The notes: generated by a model from the sequence alone, not told the origin. Shown: positions 8,472 through 19,134, counted from the stretch's first letter. The stretch: 64,000 nucleotides of DNA from Candidatus Burkholderia humilis (GCA_001184405.1 LFMX01000016.1:1-64000), one strand, 5' to 3'. Program-made: numbers and translations.

Positions 8472-9853
8472 ATGAGCAACGCGGAAAGCGCGGTCGCATC
8501 GGCCAATGCGCATGTCGGCGCTGAAAAGCGCACGAAGCATCGCTGGGTCGTGATGGGCCTGATCTTTATCATCTGGGCCATCGCTTGCGCGGATCGCGCG
8601 AACTTCGGCATCGCGCTGCCTTATCTCAAGAAGGAATACGGCATCACGAACACGGAAGCGGGCCTGATCGTCAGCCTCTTTTCGTTCGCTTACGGCTTCG
8701 TGCAGATTCCCGTGGACCTGCTTTATAAGCGGATAAGCGGCTTAGCGAAAAAACCACCGGCATTCTGTTTTCCGTCTTCATGATTCTCACGTCGGTCTTT
8801 ACCGGACTGATAGGCGCCACGTCTTCTGTGTTTCTCTTGATGGCGTATCGCGTCGGACTCGGCTTGTCGGAAGGGCCGCTTGGCATCGGTTGCACGAACG
8901 TCATCAATCGCTGGTTTCCGTCGAAAGAAAAAGGCACGGCGACAGGTTTGTGGATCGCGGCATCGAAGCTCGGGCCGTTGATCGTGCCGTCGGTGTGCAT
9001 TCTCGTGATTCAGCTTTGGGGATGGCGTGAAATCTTCTATGTGTTCGCAATGCCGAGCATTCTGTTCGCGATCGTGTGGATGTTCCTCGTCACGAATTCG
9101 CCGAGTGAAAACCGCTTCTGCTCGCCCGCGGAACAGCGCTATATCGCCGATGAATCGAACGATCACGCGCGTCAAACCGGACGACGCGCGCAAATGGAGC
9201 CGATGCCTTTTATCGACGCCTTCAATCGCACTAAAAAAGTCCCGGCGCTCGAAACGGTCGGTCAGGTTTTCCGCTCGTGGAACATCTTCAGCGTGGCGTT
9301 GGGCTATGGCTGCATGATCGGCATCAGCAATATCTTTATCTCGTGGATTCCGACGTATCTCGTCACCGTGAAGGGCTTTGCTTCGGTGAAGATGGGCTTT
9401 CTCGCGTCAGCGCCGTTCATCGGCGCGGTAACGGGCAATATGCTCGGCGGCTGGATTTCGGATCGCTTTCTCGGCGGCCGCCGCAAGCCGATGATGATGC
9501 TCGGCGCGCTCGGCACCATGATCATGATGTTCGCGCTCATCGATGCACCCAATAGCGTCGCGTATCTCGGCGCAGCGCTGATTGCAGCGGGCCTGATGCT
9601 CGGGATCGGCTTCGCGGGTTACTCGGCGTATCCGATGGGTCTCGCCACGAAAGCAACGTATCCGACGGCGTTCGGTATCGTCAATTCGCTTGGGCAGATC
9701 GGCAGTGCATGCGCCCCGCTCGCGGTGAGCATGCTGCTCGACAAGTGCGACTGGACGAGCGTGTTCATCTATATGCTCGGTACGTCGCTGCTATGTCTCG
9801 TGTTGCTGATCAGCGTGGTCGAACCGATCGCGCAGAATCGCGCGAAAAGTTAA
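8472..9853 (+). pseudogene. MFS transporter (ACS/glucarate-type), frameshifted
   Basis: The first 12-TM half begins KHRWVVMGLIFIIWAIACAD and runs to VQIPVDLLYKRIS; the remainder starts near 8760 in another frame (TTGILFSVFMILTSVFTGLI) and is open to the stop at 9853 with RVGLGLSEGPLGIG, NRWFPSKEKGTATG and GGWISDRFLGGRRKP, all typical of the anion:cation symporter branch of MFS. The break around 8735-8760 is a net -1 with some extra bases. About 460 codons, normal size. It is divergent from the dehydrogenase at 7255, suggesting an old catabolic module for a hydroxy or sugar acid. Confidence 0.85.
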
Positions 9854-9860
9854 GCGACGT

Positions 9861-10320
9861 TCACAAGCCCTGCTCGACCATATCGAGCAGGCGCTCGGCA
9901 AGCGGTTCGATATGCGCGCGCCCGAGCCCTTGCAACGGCCCTTCGATCAGCAGCAACGCGAAGCCGTGCATCGCACTCCACGCCAGATATTCCGCCTCCG
10001 GACGGCGCGCTTCGTCGAGCGCGCCCGTCTCCACCATCTCATCCAATGCGCGGCTCAAGAGTTCGAACGGATCGAGTCCGCTCGGACCTTTTCCATACGC
10101 GCCTTCATGCGCCTCCCACTCGGCGGGCGGCGCGGCAAACGCCGTGCGAAACAGGCCCGTTTCATTTTGCGCAAAGCTTAAATAACCGGCGCCGATCGCA
10201 CGCAAGCCGGCTTTGGCCGAATCCGCGCGACGCCGCTTTTTAGGCCGTGCCGTGAGTTCCTTTTCCATCGCCGCCGCCACCGCCGACAGCGCGGCGGCTT
10301 CGGCGATATCTTCGAAATTC
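9861..10320 (-). pseudogene. TetR-family regulator, C-terminal domain only
   Basis: The minus strand reads FEDIAEAAALSAVAAAMEKE, GLRAIGAGYLSFAQNETGLF and GALDEARRPEAEYLAWSAMH, a TetR ligand-binding domain of the WHG/TetR_C_13 kind. The N-terminal helix-turn-helix is absent: homology stops near 10320, where TonB-receptor sequence on the opposite strand begins. No start codon belongs to it. It ends 8 bp after the MFS gene, convergent. It is one side of a deletion or inversion scar. Confidence 0.8.
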
Positions 10321-12082
10321 GCGGCTTCGCGGTGCAGGCCACCGATGTCTCGATGAACGGCCTCTATGGCATGGTCTCGACCGCGCGCATGCCGGTCAAC
10401 ATCATGGAACGCGTCGAAGTGCTGCAAGGTCCGGGCTCGCTGATGTACGGCATGGGTCCGTCGGGCAGCATCGGCGGGGTGATCAATATCGTCACCAAGC
10501 GCGCCGAAGATACGCCGCTCACGCGTTTCACTGCGCTGTATCAGAGCAAGGGGCAGTTCGGCGCGGCCGCCGACATTGGACGGCGCTTCGGCGATGAAGG
10601 CCAGTTCGGCGTGCGCGTGAACGGCCAGATCAAGGACGGCCAGACAGGTATCGCGCATGGCAATCAGCTTCAGGGCAATAGCGCGGTCGGCCTCGACTAT
10701 CGCGGCAAACAACTGCGCTGGTCGTTCGATGCCTACAACGTCTCCGAGAACACCGCCGAATTCCGCTCGCAGATCGGCCTGGGCACCGCGACCGCCGTGC
10801 CCGCGGTGCCGTTCGCGTACAGCAATCTGTATCCCGGCTCGAAGCTGAAGCTACGCGACTCGGCCGTGATGACGCACCTCGAATACGACATCAACCCGAA
10901 CGTGACGGTCTACGGCGCGGCGGGCGAGCATTACGGCACCTCGGCGCAAAATTTTCCGTCGGCGAGCGGCATAACGGCGGCGGGCGCGTTCTCCGTGCGC
11001 AACGGGTATTACGACGCCTATAACCGCACGAAAACGGTCGATGCGGGTTTCCGCTTTCACTTCGATACGTTCGGCGTGAAGCACACGCTCGTCACCGGCG
11101 TCACGAGTTTGAATCAGGAACAGGGCTATTTCTATGCGCTCGCGCCGGCATCGCAGGCGGTGGCATCGAGCCTGTATAACCCGACGCCGCTCCCCGCGAT
11201 GACCACGCCGCGCGGCGACGCGCAACGCAACGCGCAATTACGTCTGAACAGCCAGCAGGTCATCGATACGATGTCGTTCTTCAACGATCGTCTGTTGATC
11301 ACCGGCGGCTTGCGCCGTCAGACCATCGGCCTGGACAACTACAACCCGACCACCGGCGCGCAGACGAGTTCGATCGATCAACAGGCGATCACGCCGGTCG
11401 CGGGCATCGTGTTCAAGCCGCTCGCGAACGTGTCCGTGTACGGCAACTTCACCTCAGGCCTGACCAACGGCGGCACCGCAAATGCCGGACAAGCGTTCGC
11501 GCCGTACAAGTCGAATCAGTACGAAGCGGGTGTGAAGGCCGATTGGGGCCGCGTGATGACATCGGCTGCGGTCTTCCAGATCTCGCAGCAAAACGGCGTG
11601 ACCAATCCCGTGACCAACGTCTATGGCTACGACGGCCGCACGAAGGTGCGCGGGCTTGAACTGCCCGCATACGGCGAAGTGATCCGCAATCTGCGCATGA
11701 TGGCGAGCGCCACCTTCTACGATCCGACACTCGAAGGCACCGCAGGCGGTCTCAACGATGGCCACGATCCCGCAGGCGTGCCGAAGTTCGCGTTCAATCT
11801 CGGCGCGGACTACGACTTGCCGTGGGTGCCGGGACTCGCAGTGAAGGGCCGCATCATCCATACGGGCGCGCAGTACTACAACGCCACCAACACGCTGCGT
11901 TTGCCCGCGTGGACGCGTTACGATGTGGGCCTGCGTTACGCCACGCGCATCGCGGGCAAGGACGTGATCTTGCGCGCGAACGTCGAGAATCTTTTCGGCA
12001 GCCGTTATGGATTCAGCAAGGCACCTACATCTCGAACGCGTCGCCGCGCACGCTGCTGATGTCGGCAGAATTCAACTTCTGA
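10300..12082 (+). pseudogene. TonB-dependent siderophore receptor, 5' truncated and 3' frameshifted
   Basis: From about 10300 the plus strand reads GDIFEIRGFAVQATDVSMNG, then RMPVNIMERVEVLQGPGSLM and SIGGVINIVTKRAEDTPLTR, the plug domain, followed by a beta-barrel of normal length. Signal peptide, TonB box and the first plug residues are missing. Near 12008 one T is lost (SRYGFSK instead of SRYWIQQ), shifting the frame; the proper end GTYISNASPRTLLMSAEFNF, with the terminal Phe needed for BamA, follows in the next frame to 12082. Two separate lesions make this a dead outer-membrane receptor. Confidence 0.9.
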
Positions 12083-12100
12083 TGAGTCTTTGATGTAAAG

Positions 12101-12130
12101 CGCCGGATCGTGCCTGTGTGCGATCCGGCG
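12101..12130 (+). terminator. Hairpin after TonB-receptor gene
   Basis: 10-bp perfect stem (12101-12110 with 12121-12130) and 10-nt loop, 18 bp after the receptor stop. No clear T-run follows, so it is a weak or factor-assisted terminator candidate. Confidence 0.5.
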
Positions 12131-12242
12131 CGTTATCGGCAGCATTGCGTCACACTTGAGCGTTTCACTCGGATTCCCCTAAAGACTTTGGGGATACTCG
12201 CCGTTATGTCCTTGTCAGGCACGAAGCCAAGCAAGGACGACT

Positions 12243-13802
12243 ATGCGCAACAACCAACCCATCACACAGCAAGAGTTCGAATTCCCCGCTTCGGAGATGC
12301 TCGTCTCCGCCACCGATCTGCACGGCAATATCCAGTACTGGAATCCCGCGTTCGTATCGGTATCCGGTTTTTCGCGCGATGAATTGCTCGGCCAGCCGCA
12401 CAATCTCATTCGTCATCCGGACATGCCGCGCGAAGCGTTCGCGGACCTGTGGACGACGATTCGCTCGGGTCACGCATGGACCGCGCTCGTCAAGAATCGC
12501 CGCAAAAATGGCGATCATTACTGGGTACGCGCGAATGTCACACCCGTGATGGAACACGGCAAGACGATCGGCTTCCTGTCGGTGCGCGTGAAGCCATCAC
12601 GCGATGAAGTGCGCGCAGTCGAAACGCTCTATGCGCGCATGCGTGCCGGCGATACCACGCTGCGTCTGAAACGCGGCAAACTGATTCGCCGCGGCATCGC
12701 GGGCAAGCTCGCGGCGTTCTCGCATATGCCGGTGAGCCGTCGCATTGCGTGCGGTTTCGCGTCCGCGCCGATGACCGCGCTCATCGCCGGACTGTTCGCG
12801 TGGGGCAGCTCGCCGCCGCTGCCGTTCTGGATCACGCTGGGCGCGAGCGCTGTGGCGAGCGGCATCGGCTGGCTCGCGCTGTCGCGTCAGATCGATACCC
12901 CCGTGCGCACGATGTCCGGTTTCGCCGCACGCATGGCCGCGGGCGATCTCACCGCCGACATGCCCGATGCGCGTCACGACGATCTCGGCGACGTGCAGCG
13001 CACGCTCAGCCAGCTGAAGGCGAATCTCTCGGCGATCGTGTTCGATGTGCGCGGACAGATCGGCGGCATGCTCGATGCCGCCAACGAGATTTCGAGCGGC
13101 AACACGGACTTGTCGCGCCGCACGGAGATGCAGGCGGCATCGCTGGAAGAAACGGCGGCGGCGATGGACCAACTTACCACGACCGTGCAAGGCAACGCGG
13201 ACGCCACCGTGCGCGCGCTCGACCTCGTGAAGGAAGCGCAAGCGGCGGCGGACGATGGCGGCCGCATCGCGAGTCAGGTCGAGAAGACGATGGCGGGCAT
13301 CACGGCGGCGTCGCGGCGTATCGCGGACATTACGGATGTGATCGACGGTATCGCGTTTCAGACGAATATTTTCGCGCTCACCGCGGCGGTCGAAGCGGCG
13401 CGTGCAGGCGAAGCGGGCCGCTCGTTTGCAGTCGTCGCCACCGAAGTGCGCAATCTCGCGCAGCGCTGCGCGGCATCGGCGAAAGAGATCGAGCATGTCG
13501 TGGAAACAAGCGGCGCGCAGATCGCGGAAGGCACGAGTCTCGTGTCGCGCACGACCCGTCAAATGCGCACGATCGATGAAGTGGTGAATCGCGTATCGAC
13601 GATCATCATGGAAGTTGCAAAGGCGAGCAGCGAAGAGGCCGATGGCATCGCGCAGGTGAATCAGGCCGTCGCGCAACTCGACGATTCGACGCAGTAGAAC
13701 GCGGCGCTCGTCGAACAGGCGGCGGCCACCGTGATGCGGCTTGCCGAGCGCGCCGTGGTGCTGGATGAAGCCGTGTGCCTTTTTACGGTCAGCGAGAAGT
13801 GA
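12243..13802 (+). pseudogene. PAS-domain methyl-accepting chemotaxis protein, amber near the C-terminus
   Basis: An Aer-like layout: PAS domain (LVSATDLHGNIQYWNPAFVS, GFSRDELLGQPHNLIRHPDM; residues ~15-120), a hydrophobic segment (~170-210), HAMP (ARMAAGDLTADMPDARHDDL) and a methyl-accepting domain. TAG at 13695-13697 replaces a codon in DDSTQ-stop-NAALVEQAAA (CAG in relatives); the same frame continues to TGA at 13800. Only about 35 C-terminal residues would be lost, so some function is conceivable. The hairpin tip reads QTNIFALTAAVEAARAGEAG where QTNILALNAAVEAARAG is nearly invariant, which suggests relaxed selection before or after the stop arose. Confidence 0.85.
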
Positions 13803-13805
13803 GAA

Positions 13806-13832
13806 CGCGCCGCTCGTTCGATGAGCGGCGCG
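13806..13832. terminator. Bidirectional hairpin between chemoreceptor and porin
   Basis: 10-bp GC-rich perfect stem (13806-13815 with 13823-13832) and 7-nt loop, lying between two convergent genes 38 bp apart. It can serve both. Confidence 0.6.
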
Positions 13833-13839
13833 TCGTACT

Positions 13840-15021
13840 TTAGAACTTGTGGCGCAGGCCCACGCGCAACAACGCCTGATGATCGTTACTCGAAGGCGAG
13901 CTCTGATTGTTGATCGACGCCACCGCTTCCCGATTACGCGAGTCCGTGCCCGATGCCTTCTGATACACGCCAATGAAATACACATCGGTGCGCTTAGACA
14001 GGAAGTAATCGACGCCGATTTCGCCCTGATGATACGTCGCGCCTTCGTTGTGGCCGGTCGCGCTCGTGACGCTGCCGCCATCGGTATAAATATACGCAGC
14101 GCCCAGCAACAGCGCCGGCGTCAGTTGATGCTTCAGGTTCAGCTCCGCGCTGTTGAACGTGGCGTTGCCGCTATAGCCCGAAGGATTCGGTCCGCTCGAT
14201 GTATCGCCCAGACCCTTGAACGCGATATTCGAATACACGCCGCCGACCGTCAGCGCGCCGATGTTGTACGCCGCGCCCACGCTGATCGCCTGATACGTAT
14301 GCGCCGACACATAGCCGTTGAACACGGGATAAACCGAATTCGCGGCCGTCGTCGACGGCATGCCCGATGTCGAGTTGCCGAAAAAGCTCACGTTCGGATT
14401 GCGCGCGTTGATATAACCGACGCCAAGCGTCAGCGGTCCGCTCGCATAACCCGCGCCGAGCGACCAAATTTGATTGCGCGTGGTATCGCCCGCCACGCCG
14501 CCCAGACTGTACATGCCGCCGAACGAGAAGCCGCCGTATGAAATGCTCTTGAGCTTGATCGCGTTATTCGTGCGATACGCGTTGTTCAAATTGTCCAGAT
14601 CGCCCGGATGCGCGCCGATATTGCCCGTCCATTGCGATGCAGCTTCCAGCGGTCCCACGAAGTCCACGTTCAGATCGTACTGACGCCCGAGCGTCACCGT
14701 TCCCCACTGACTCGACAGCCACACGAAGGCCTGACGGCCGAACTCCAAACTGCCCTGCCCCAGCCTGCCGTTACTCGGATCGAAGCCGTTTTCCAGCGTG
14801 AAAATGGCCTTGAGTCCGCCTCCCAAATCTTCGACGCCCTTCAGGCCCCAGCGGCTGCCGGACAGCACGCCGCTTTGCATCGCATAGGAACGGTTGCCGT
14901 TCATGTTGGTATTGAAGGTCAGACCTTCGTCGATGACGCCATACAGCGTCACGCTGCTCTGCGCCTGCGCCAAACCGGACAGCGCCATGCAAGCGACGCC
15001 GAGCATATGTCTCTTATGCAT
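13840..15021 (-). CDS. Outer-membrane general porin (OmpC-like)
   Basis: 393 residues starting MHKRHMLGVACMALSGLAQA, a signal peptide cleaved after AQA, then QSSVTLYGVIDEGLTFNTN, the standard N-terminus of Burkholderia porins. It shows LSGSRWGLKGVEDLGGGLKA, LEFGRQAFVWLSSQWGTVTL and a C-terminal RVGLRHKF ending in Phe as outer-membrane proteins require. A 16-strand trimeric barrel is expected. Frame intact. The MFS permease gene lies just upstream (57 bp), so porin and permease may serve the same nutrient. Confidence 0.9.
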   Translation of the reverse strand: MHKRHMLGVACMALSGLAQAQSSVTLYGVIDEGLTFNTNMNGNRSYAMQSGVLSGSRWGLKGVEDLGGGLKAIFTLENGFDPSNGRLGQGSLEFGRQAFVWLSSQWGTVTLGRQYDLNVDFVGPLEAASQWTGNIGAHPGDLDNLNNAYRTNNAIKLKSISYGGFSFGGMYSLGGVAGDTTRNQIWSLGAGYASGPLTLGVGYINARNPNVSFFGNSTSGMPSTTAANSVYPVFNGYVSAHTYQAISVGAAYNIGALTVGGVYSNIAFKGLGDTSSGPNPSGYSGNATFNSAELNLKHQLTPALLLGAAYIYTDGGSVTSATGHNEGATYHQGEIGVDYFLSKRTDVYFIGVYQKASGTDSRNREAVASINNQSSPSSNDHQALLRVGLRHKF

Positions 15022-15078
15022 ATTAGTTATCTTTATTAATTTGAAATGAACGATGAATCTGTTGATGCTTAATAGCTC

Positions 15079-16383
15079 TTAATACGCGACTTCGAGCCCG
15101 CGAATCTTCCCGGTGATGAACAGATACGTACACGCGCCGATCAAACCATGCGCCGCGACGAAGTACATTGCGCCGGTGAACGTGCCCGTCAGCATCACGG
15201 CATAGCCGATCACGATTGGCGTGACGATGCCCGAAATACTGCCGAACAGATTGAACAGCCCGCCCGCGATCCCGACGAGATGCGGCGGCGAGGTATCCGA
15301 AACGACAGCCCAGTTCACGGCGGCGAGTCCCTTGCCGAAGATCGCGAGCGACATCAGCGCGACGACCGTATAAGGCGACGCGACGAAGTTGCAGAACACG
15401 AGACACGACGCGAGCAACATGCCGATGACAAACGGCGTCTTGCGCGCCACGCTCACGCTGACGCCGCGACGCAGCAGCGCATCCGACAACGTGCCGCCTG
15501 CGATTCCGCCGATAAAGCCGCAAATCGCCGGCACCGTCGCCAGAAAGCCGACCTCGACGATATTCATCCCGCGCCCCTTCGCGAAGATCGGGAACCACGT
15601 GATGAAGAAGTACTGCAGCGAAGTGAGGCAATACTGGCTCAGATAAACACCGAGCATTAAACGGCTCTTGAGGAAGAACCGCACGACGCCGATATCGAAA
15701 CGCGGTGCGGCTTTCTTTTGATCGCTGCCGACGTTCACGCTGCCTTCACGCAAATAGTCGATTTCAGCGGCATTTGCACGCGGATGCGCGAGCGGCTGAT
15801 GCATCACCCGGAACCACACGATCGCGAGCAAGAGACCCAACACGCCCATGATCCAGAACACACTCGGCCAGTCCGCGTGATGCGTGAGATAACCCATCAT
15901 CGGCACGAAGACGACGACCGCGATGTACTGCGCCGAGTTATAGATCGATGTGGCGAGCCCGCGCTCGCGCACCGGAAACCACGACGCGACGATATGACTG
16001 TTCGCGGGCGATACCGGCGACTCGACGAGTCCGAGCAGAAAGCGCAGCACGAACAATCCGGCGATGGCCGCCGCCGTCGACAGCGCGCCGAGAAAGCCCT
16101 GCGCGATCGTGCACAAGGACCACAGCACGAGACTGATACCGTAGACCTTGATCGAATCTAAACGGTCGAGCAGCCAGCCTGCGGGCAACTGTGCAAGCAC
16201 GTAAGCCCACGCGAACGCCGAGAACACGTAGCCGAGCGCAACGGGTCCGAAGCCGAGATCGGCGGACATCGCCGATCCGGTGATCGACAGGTGTACGCGA
16301 TCACCGAGATTGATGGCGCTCGCGATCACGAGCATCGCCAGCACCGCGTATCGCACCGATGTGCGCCGCGTCGCCGATGGCAA
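15079..16383 (-). CDS. MFS transporter, ACS family (sugar acid type)
   Basis: 434 residues, about 12 membrane segments. The N-terminal MLVIASAINLGDRVHLSITG fits the N-Y/L-x-D-R signature of the anion:cation symporter branch that includes glucarate/galactarate and phthalate carriers; LLGLVESPVSPANSHIVASW and AGGTLSDALLRRGVSVSVAR are further landmarks. It is intact, whereas the enzymes encoded upstream (16437-18840), which it probably supplied, are all broken. Substrate is inferred only as an organic or sugar acid. Confidence 0.85.
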   Translation of the reverse strand: MPSATRRTSVRYAVLAMLVIASAINLGDRVHLSITGSAMSADLGFGPVALGYVFSAFAWAYVLAQLPAGWLLDRLDSIKVYGISLVLWSLCTIAQGFLGALSTAAAIAGLFVLRFLLGLVESPVSPANSHIVASWFPVRERGLATSIYNSAQYIAVVVFVPMMGYLTHHADWPSVFWIMGVLGLLLAIVWFRVMHQPLAHPRANAAEIDYLREGSVNVGSDQKKAAPRFDIGVVRFFLKSRLMLGVYLSQYCLTSLQYFFITWFPIFAKGRGMNIVEVGFLATVPAICGFIGGIAGGTLSDALLRRGVSVSVARKTPFVIGMLLASCLVFCNFVASPYTVVALMSLAIFGKGLAAVNWAVVSDTSPPHLVGIAGGLFNLFGSISGIVTPIVIGYAVMLTGTFTGAMYFVAAHGLIGACTYLFITGKIRGLEVAY

Positions 16384-16436
16384 CGCTTCCGCTCTTCATT
16401 TGCATGTCTCCTCTTCCTTTCTCTTTTGCTGATGCT

Positions 16437-17337
16437 TCAGGCGCGTCGTGCAGCAAGGCGCTTTTCGAGCCGCGCGGACAGGCGATCGAGTTCCTGAATG
16501 TCGGCGGCGGAGAGCTTCGGACCGGGCGTGCGCATCGTCGCGGAACGGATCGCGCCACGGCAGCGCATCATTTCCTTGCATGCGCAAACGCCCCAGAAGC
16601 CCATCGCTTCATAGCGCAACAGCGGCAGATAGATGTCGAACACATCGTCGGCTTCGTCGGTCATGCCCGCGGCGTGCAATGCGTACACTTCCGACAGCAT
16701 TTCCGGATACGAGAAACCGGCCATCCGCGCCGCGTCCGAGTTCGAGCGGCAGATACATCGCGTTGTTGCCCGTCAGAATCGCAACACGACGGCCGCCGCC
16801 TGCGCGCAGACGCGAAATCTTGTTCAGGCACGGAAGATCTTCTTCCTTCACCAGTTCGATTTCCTTGTGCGTTTCGATGAGCTCAATCATCGCGGGCACC
16901 GGCATCGCCACTTTCGATGCGAACGGAAAGTCCTGCAGCACGGTCGGCACGCCCTCATTGCGGCGGAACACTTCGGCGAAGTAGCCGTGCAGTTCTTCAT
17001 CGGTCTGAATGCCCGCAGGCGGAGCGATCATCACGCCTGCTGCGCCGAGATCCATCACGCGCGACGACAGATCGGTCAGTTGCGCAAGACTCGCATTGCT
17101 CACGCCGACCACGCACGGCAGCCTGCCCGCGCGCTTGATGAAACGCTGCGCCACTTGCAGCGCTTCATCGGCATTGAGCTTGCCCGCTTCGCCGCTCACG
17201 CCGAGCACGGTGAAACCCTGCGCGCCATGCTTGATATAAAAATCGACGAGCGTATCGATGCTTTCCAGATCGACCGCGCCGCTCTCGTCGAAAGGCGTCT
17301 GCGTGACGATGAACAGTCCTTTTAAATCGCGCAACAT
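16437..17337 (-). pseudogene. Dihydrodipicolinate synthase/N-acetylneuraminate lyase family, frameshifted
   Basis: MLRDLKGLFIVTQTPFDESG, GAQGFTVLGVSGEAGKLNAD and the Schiff-base lysine region IELVKEEDLPCLNKISRLR give a class I aldolase/dehydratase of the DapA superfamily. Near 16730 the frame shifts (expected GADG-M-x-GFSYPEM); the last 95 residues MAGFSYPEMLSEVYALHAAG continue in another frame. The start at 17337 has GGAG upstream. It lies 15 bp from the Ldh-family gene and 54 bp from the MFS gene, so this was an operon for cleavage or dehydration of a sugar acid. Precise substrate unknown. Confidence 0.82.
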
Positions 17338-17351
17338 GGGGAACTCCAAAG

Positions 17352-18412
17352 TTAGATGGCGGTGTGCCGGACCGATTCGGGCATCGGCAAATCGAGTGTG
17401 TCGGACCACGTCTTCATGCGTGCGATGACGTCGTCCGCGAGCGTGATGCCTTCCTGCATTTGCTGGCGGCGGTTGGCGAGCGCGCGTTCACCGGGCAAAC
17501 GCACGGGCGGCGCGCCTTCGCGCACGCGGCTAGCGTGACAGGCATCGGCGAGATAGGTGGTTTCGTCGCGAAAGGCGTCGAGTCCGCCGAGCAAGCGTGG
17601 ATTGAGCACCTGAAGGAACACGCCCTGACCGAACTTGTCGGGCTTCGTGCGGCGGCCCGAACCGGGCAAGGCGAGCGTCATCGCTTCGACGGCAAGACCG
17701 AGGCCAAAGCCCTTGTAGCCGAATTCGAGGCCACCCAACAGCAGCACCGTGCCGGGTGGTTTGGCGCTGAGCACGTTGGGATCGTCGGTTGAGTTGCCTT
17801 CGGCATCGAGCAGCCATTGGCCGAGGCAAGGTTTCGCCGCGATTCGCGTACGCTGTGAAAAACGTATTGCTGCCGAGCGATGTGCATTGATCGATGAGAA
17901 TCGGCTCGCCGCGCGTGGGAATGCCGTAGGCGATCGGGTTCGTCGTCAGCACCGGATCCATGCCGCCGAACGGCGCCACCGATGCAATGCCCGCGTTCGT
18001 CGCCGACAACGTGACGAACAGCTTGCTGTTCGACGAGCGGCAGCAAATACGCCTGCAAACAGCCGATATGCGAGCACTCCGCGAGTGTCGCGACCACGAC
18101 CGCACGCGTCTGTGCACGCGCGATGACTTCTTCGATCGCGCGATGCATCACCCATGCGCCGGGCAAACGGTTCGCGTGCCACGAGAACGCGCTGTCGGTG
18201 TCGGCGATCACGCGCACATCGCCAATGGTTGCGATCTGTTTGGCCTGCAAGCGTTCGAGATACGTCGCGAGCAACCAGAGTCCATGACTGCAATGCCCGA
18301 GCAATTCGGCATCGACCATTCTGGCTGCGACCTGATCCGCATGCGCCGCTTGCATGCCGCAGCGTTGCAGCGCGGTCGATGCGTACTGCGTTAAATCGAT
18401 ATGTGAATACAT
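17352..18412 (-). pseudogene. Ldh/malate dehydrogenase-2 family oxidoreductase, two frameshifts
   Basis: Three frames are needed: MVDAELLGHCSHGLWLLATY and AECSHIGCLQAYLLPLVEQ; then SKLFVTLSATNAGIASVAPF and MDPVLTTNPIAYGIPTRGEP; then VLSAKPPGTVLLLGGLEFGY to the end. These are the signatures of the NAD(P)-dependent Ldh_2 family (malate, lactate, ureidoglycolate, sugar-acid dehydrogenases). The first break (~18025) looks like loss of GG before KLFV; the second is at ~17828. The catalytic His in GHCSHG is present. Upstream gene of the decayed catabolic operon. Confidence 0.83.
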
Positions 18413-18420
18413 GATGTTTT

Positions 18421-18840
18421 CTATGAGGTCAGAGCGTCGATGGCGGGCTTGCCGTCGAGCACGGCGGCGATGTTGTCGAGTCCGCGCAGGCCGAGATCGT
18501 TGCGCGTCTGCATGGTCGCCGATCCGCTATGCGGCGTGAGAAACACTTGCGGCAGTTCGAGAAAACGCTTGTCGAAGTGCGGCTCGTCGTGGAACACATC
18601 GAGTCCCGCAGCGGCGATCTGCCCGCTTCGCAAGGCATCGATCAACGCGTCTTCATCGATCAGCGATCCGCGATCCGCGCGCCGTGTTCACGACGATCGC
18701 GCCGCGCGGCAGCATCGACAATTCGTTCGTACCGGTCAATGGTGATGCGCCGGGACTCGCGGGCACGTGCAGCGAAAGAATCTGCGTGTGCGGCAGCATG
18801 TCTTAGAGCGATGAAAAATAACGCGCGCCCTGCGCTAAGA
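18421..18840 (-). pseudogene. D-isomer-specific 2-hydroxyacid dehydrogenase, C-terminal fragment
   Basis: Reads QGARYFSSL, stop (TAA 18803-18805), DMLPHTQILSLHVPASPG, NELSMLPRGAIVVNTARGS, then after a frame change LIDEDALIDALRSGQIAAAG, LDVFHDEPHFDKRF and LTPHSGSATMQTRNDLG. The frame change is a 7-bp duplication (gcgatcc twice, 18663-18676). The N-terminal two thirds of the NAD-binding domain are missing. Three independent lesions: truncation, nonsense, heptamer duplication. Confidence 0.82.
18663..18676. repeat. 7-bp tandem duplication in a dehydrogenase fragment
   Basis: Two exact copies of gcgatcc. Removing one restores N-T-A-R-G-S-L-I-D-E-D, the family consensus. Confidence 0.85.
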
Positions 18841-18999
18841 AGCTTTAACAAAATGATGGATGGGGCTATTTACTTCAGGCCGTTCCTGTTAACCTGATCG
18901 TTGTTTCGACGGCGAAAAGGAAATGGCCAGACCCATACTTGACGACGATCTCTGGCACACAGAACATGCATTGTGCGTGGTTGAAAAGCTGCTTTCTTT

Positions 19000-19082
19000 G
19001 ATCACTTTCTTTGCAGCAGCAAGGAAAGTGATCCCCCGCCGGGGAGGCGGTTACTGAATAAAAGGCAAAAAAACAGAAGCGC
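19000..19082. repeat. Dispersed intergenic repeat, copy 1
   Basis: A 10-bp inverted repeat (19000-19009 with 19024-19033) is followed by a 45-bp block, 19038-19082, that recurs at 60541-60585 with three differences. It lies in about 300 bp of gene-free DNA between a dehydrogenase fragment and the lipoprotein gene. From memory, very similar blocks are scattered through Burkholderia-type genomes; no transposase is attached. Confidence 0.75.
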
Positions 19083-19134
19083 CTCTCACGAAAGCAGAAA
19101 AGACACGCCCCCGCACGGCCAGCGCCCAGAAACA

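Noticed and set aside
12597-14081. About 490-codon open frame on the minus strand opposite the chemoreceptor
   Set aside because: Composition is that of a shadow frame and it crosses two real genes and their terminator.
18001-18060. Small palindrome (8-bp stem, 2-nt loop) at the first Ldh-family frameshift as another template-switch event
   Set aside because: Most of the symmetry is already present in the expected native sequence, and loss of GG explains the shift equally well; not strong enough.
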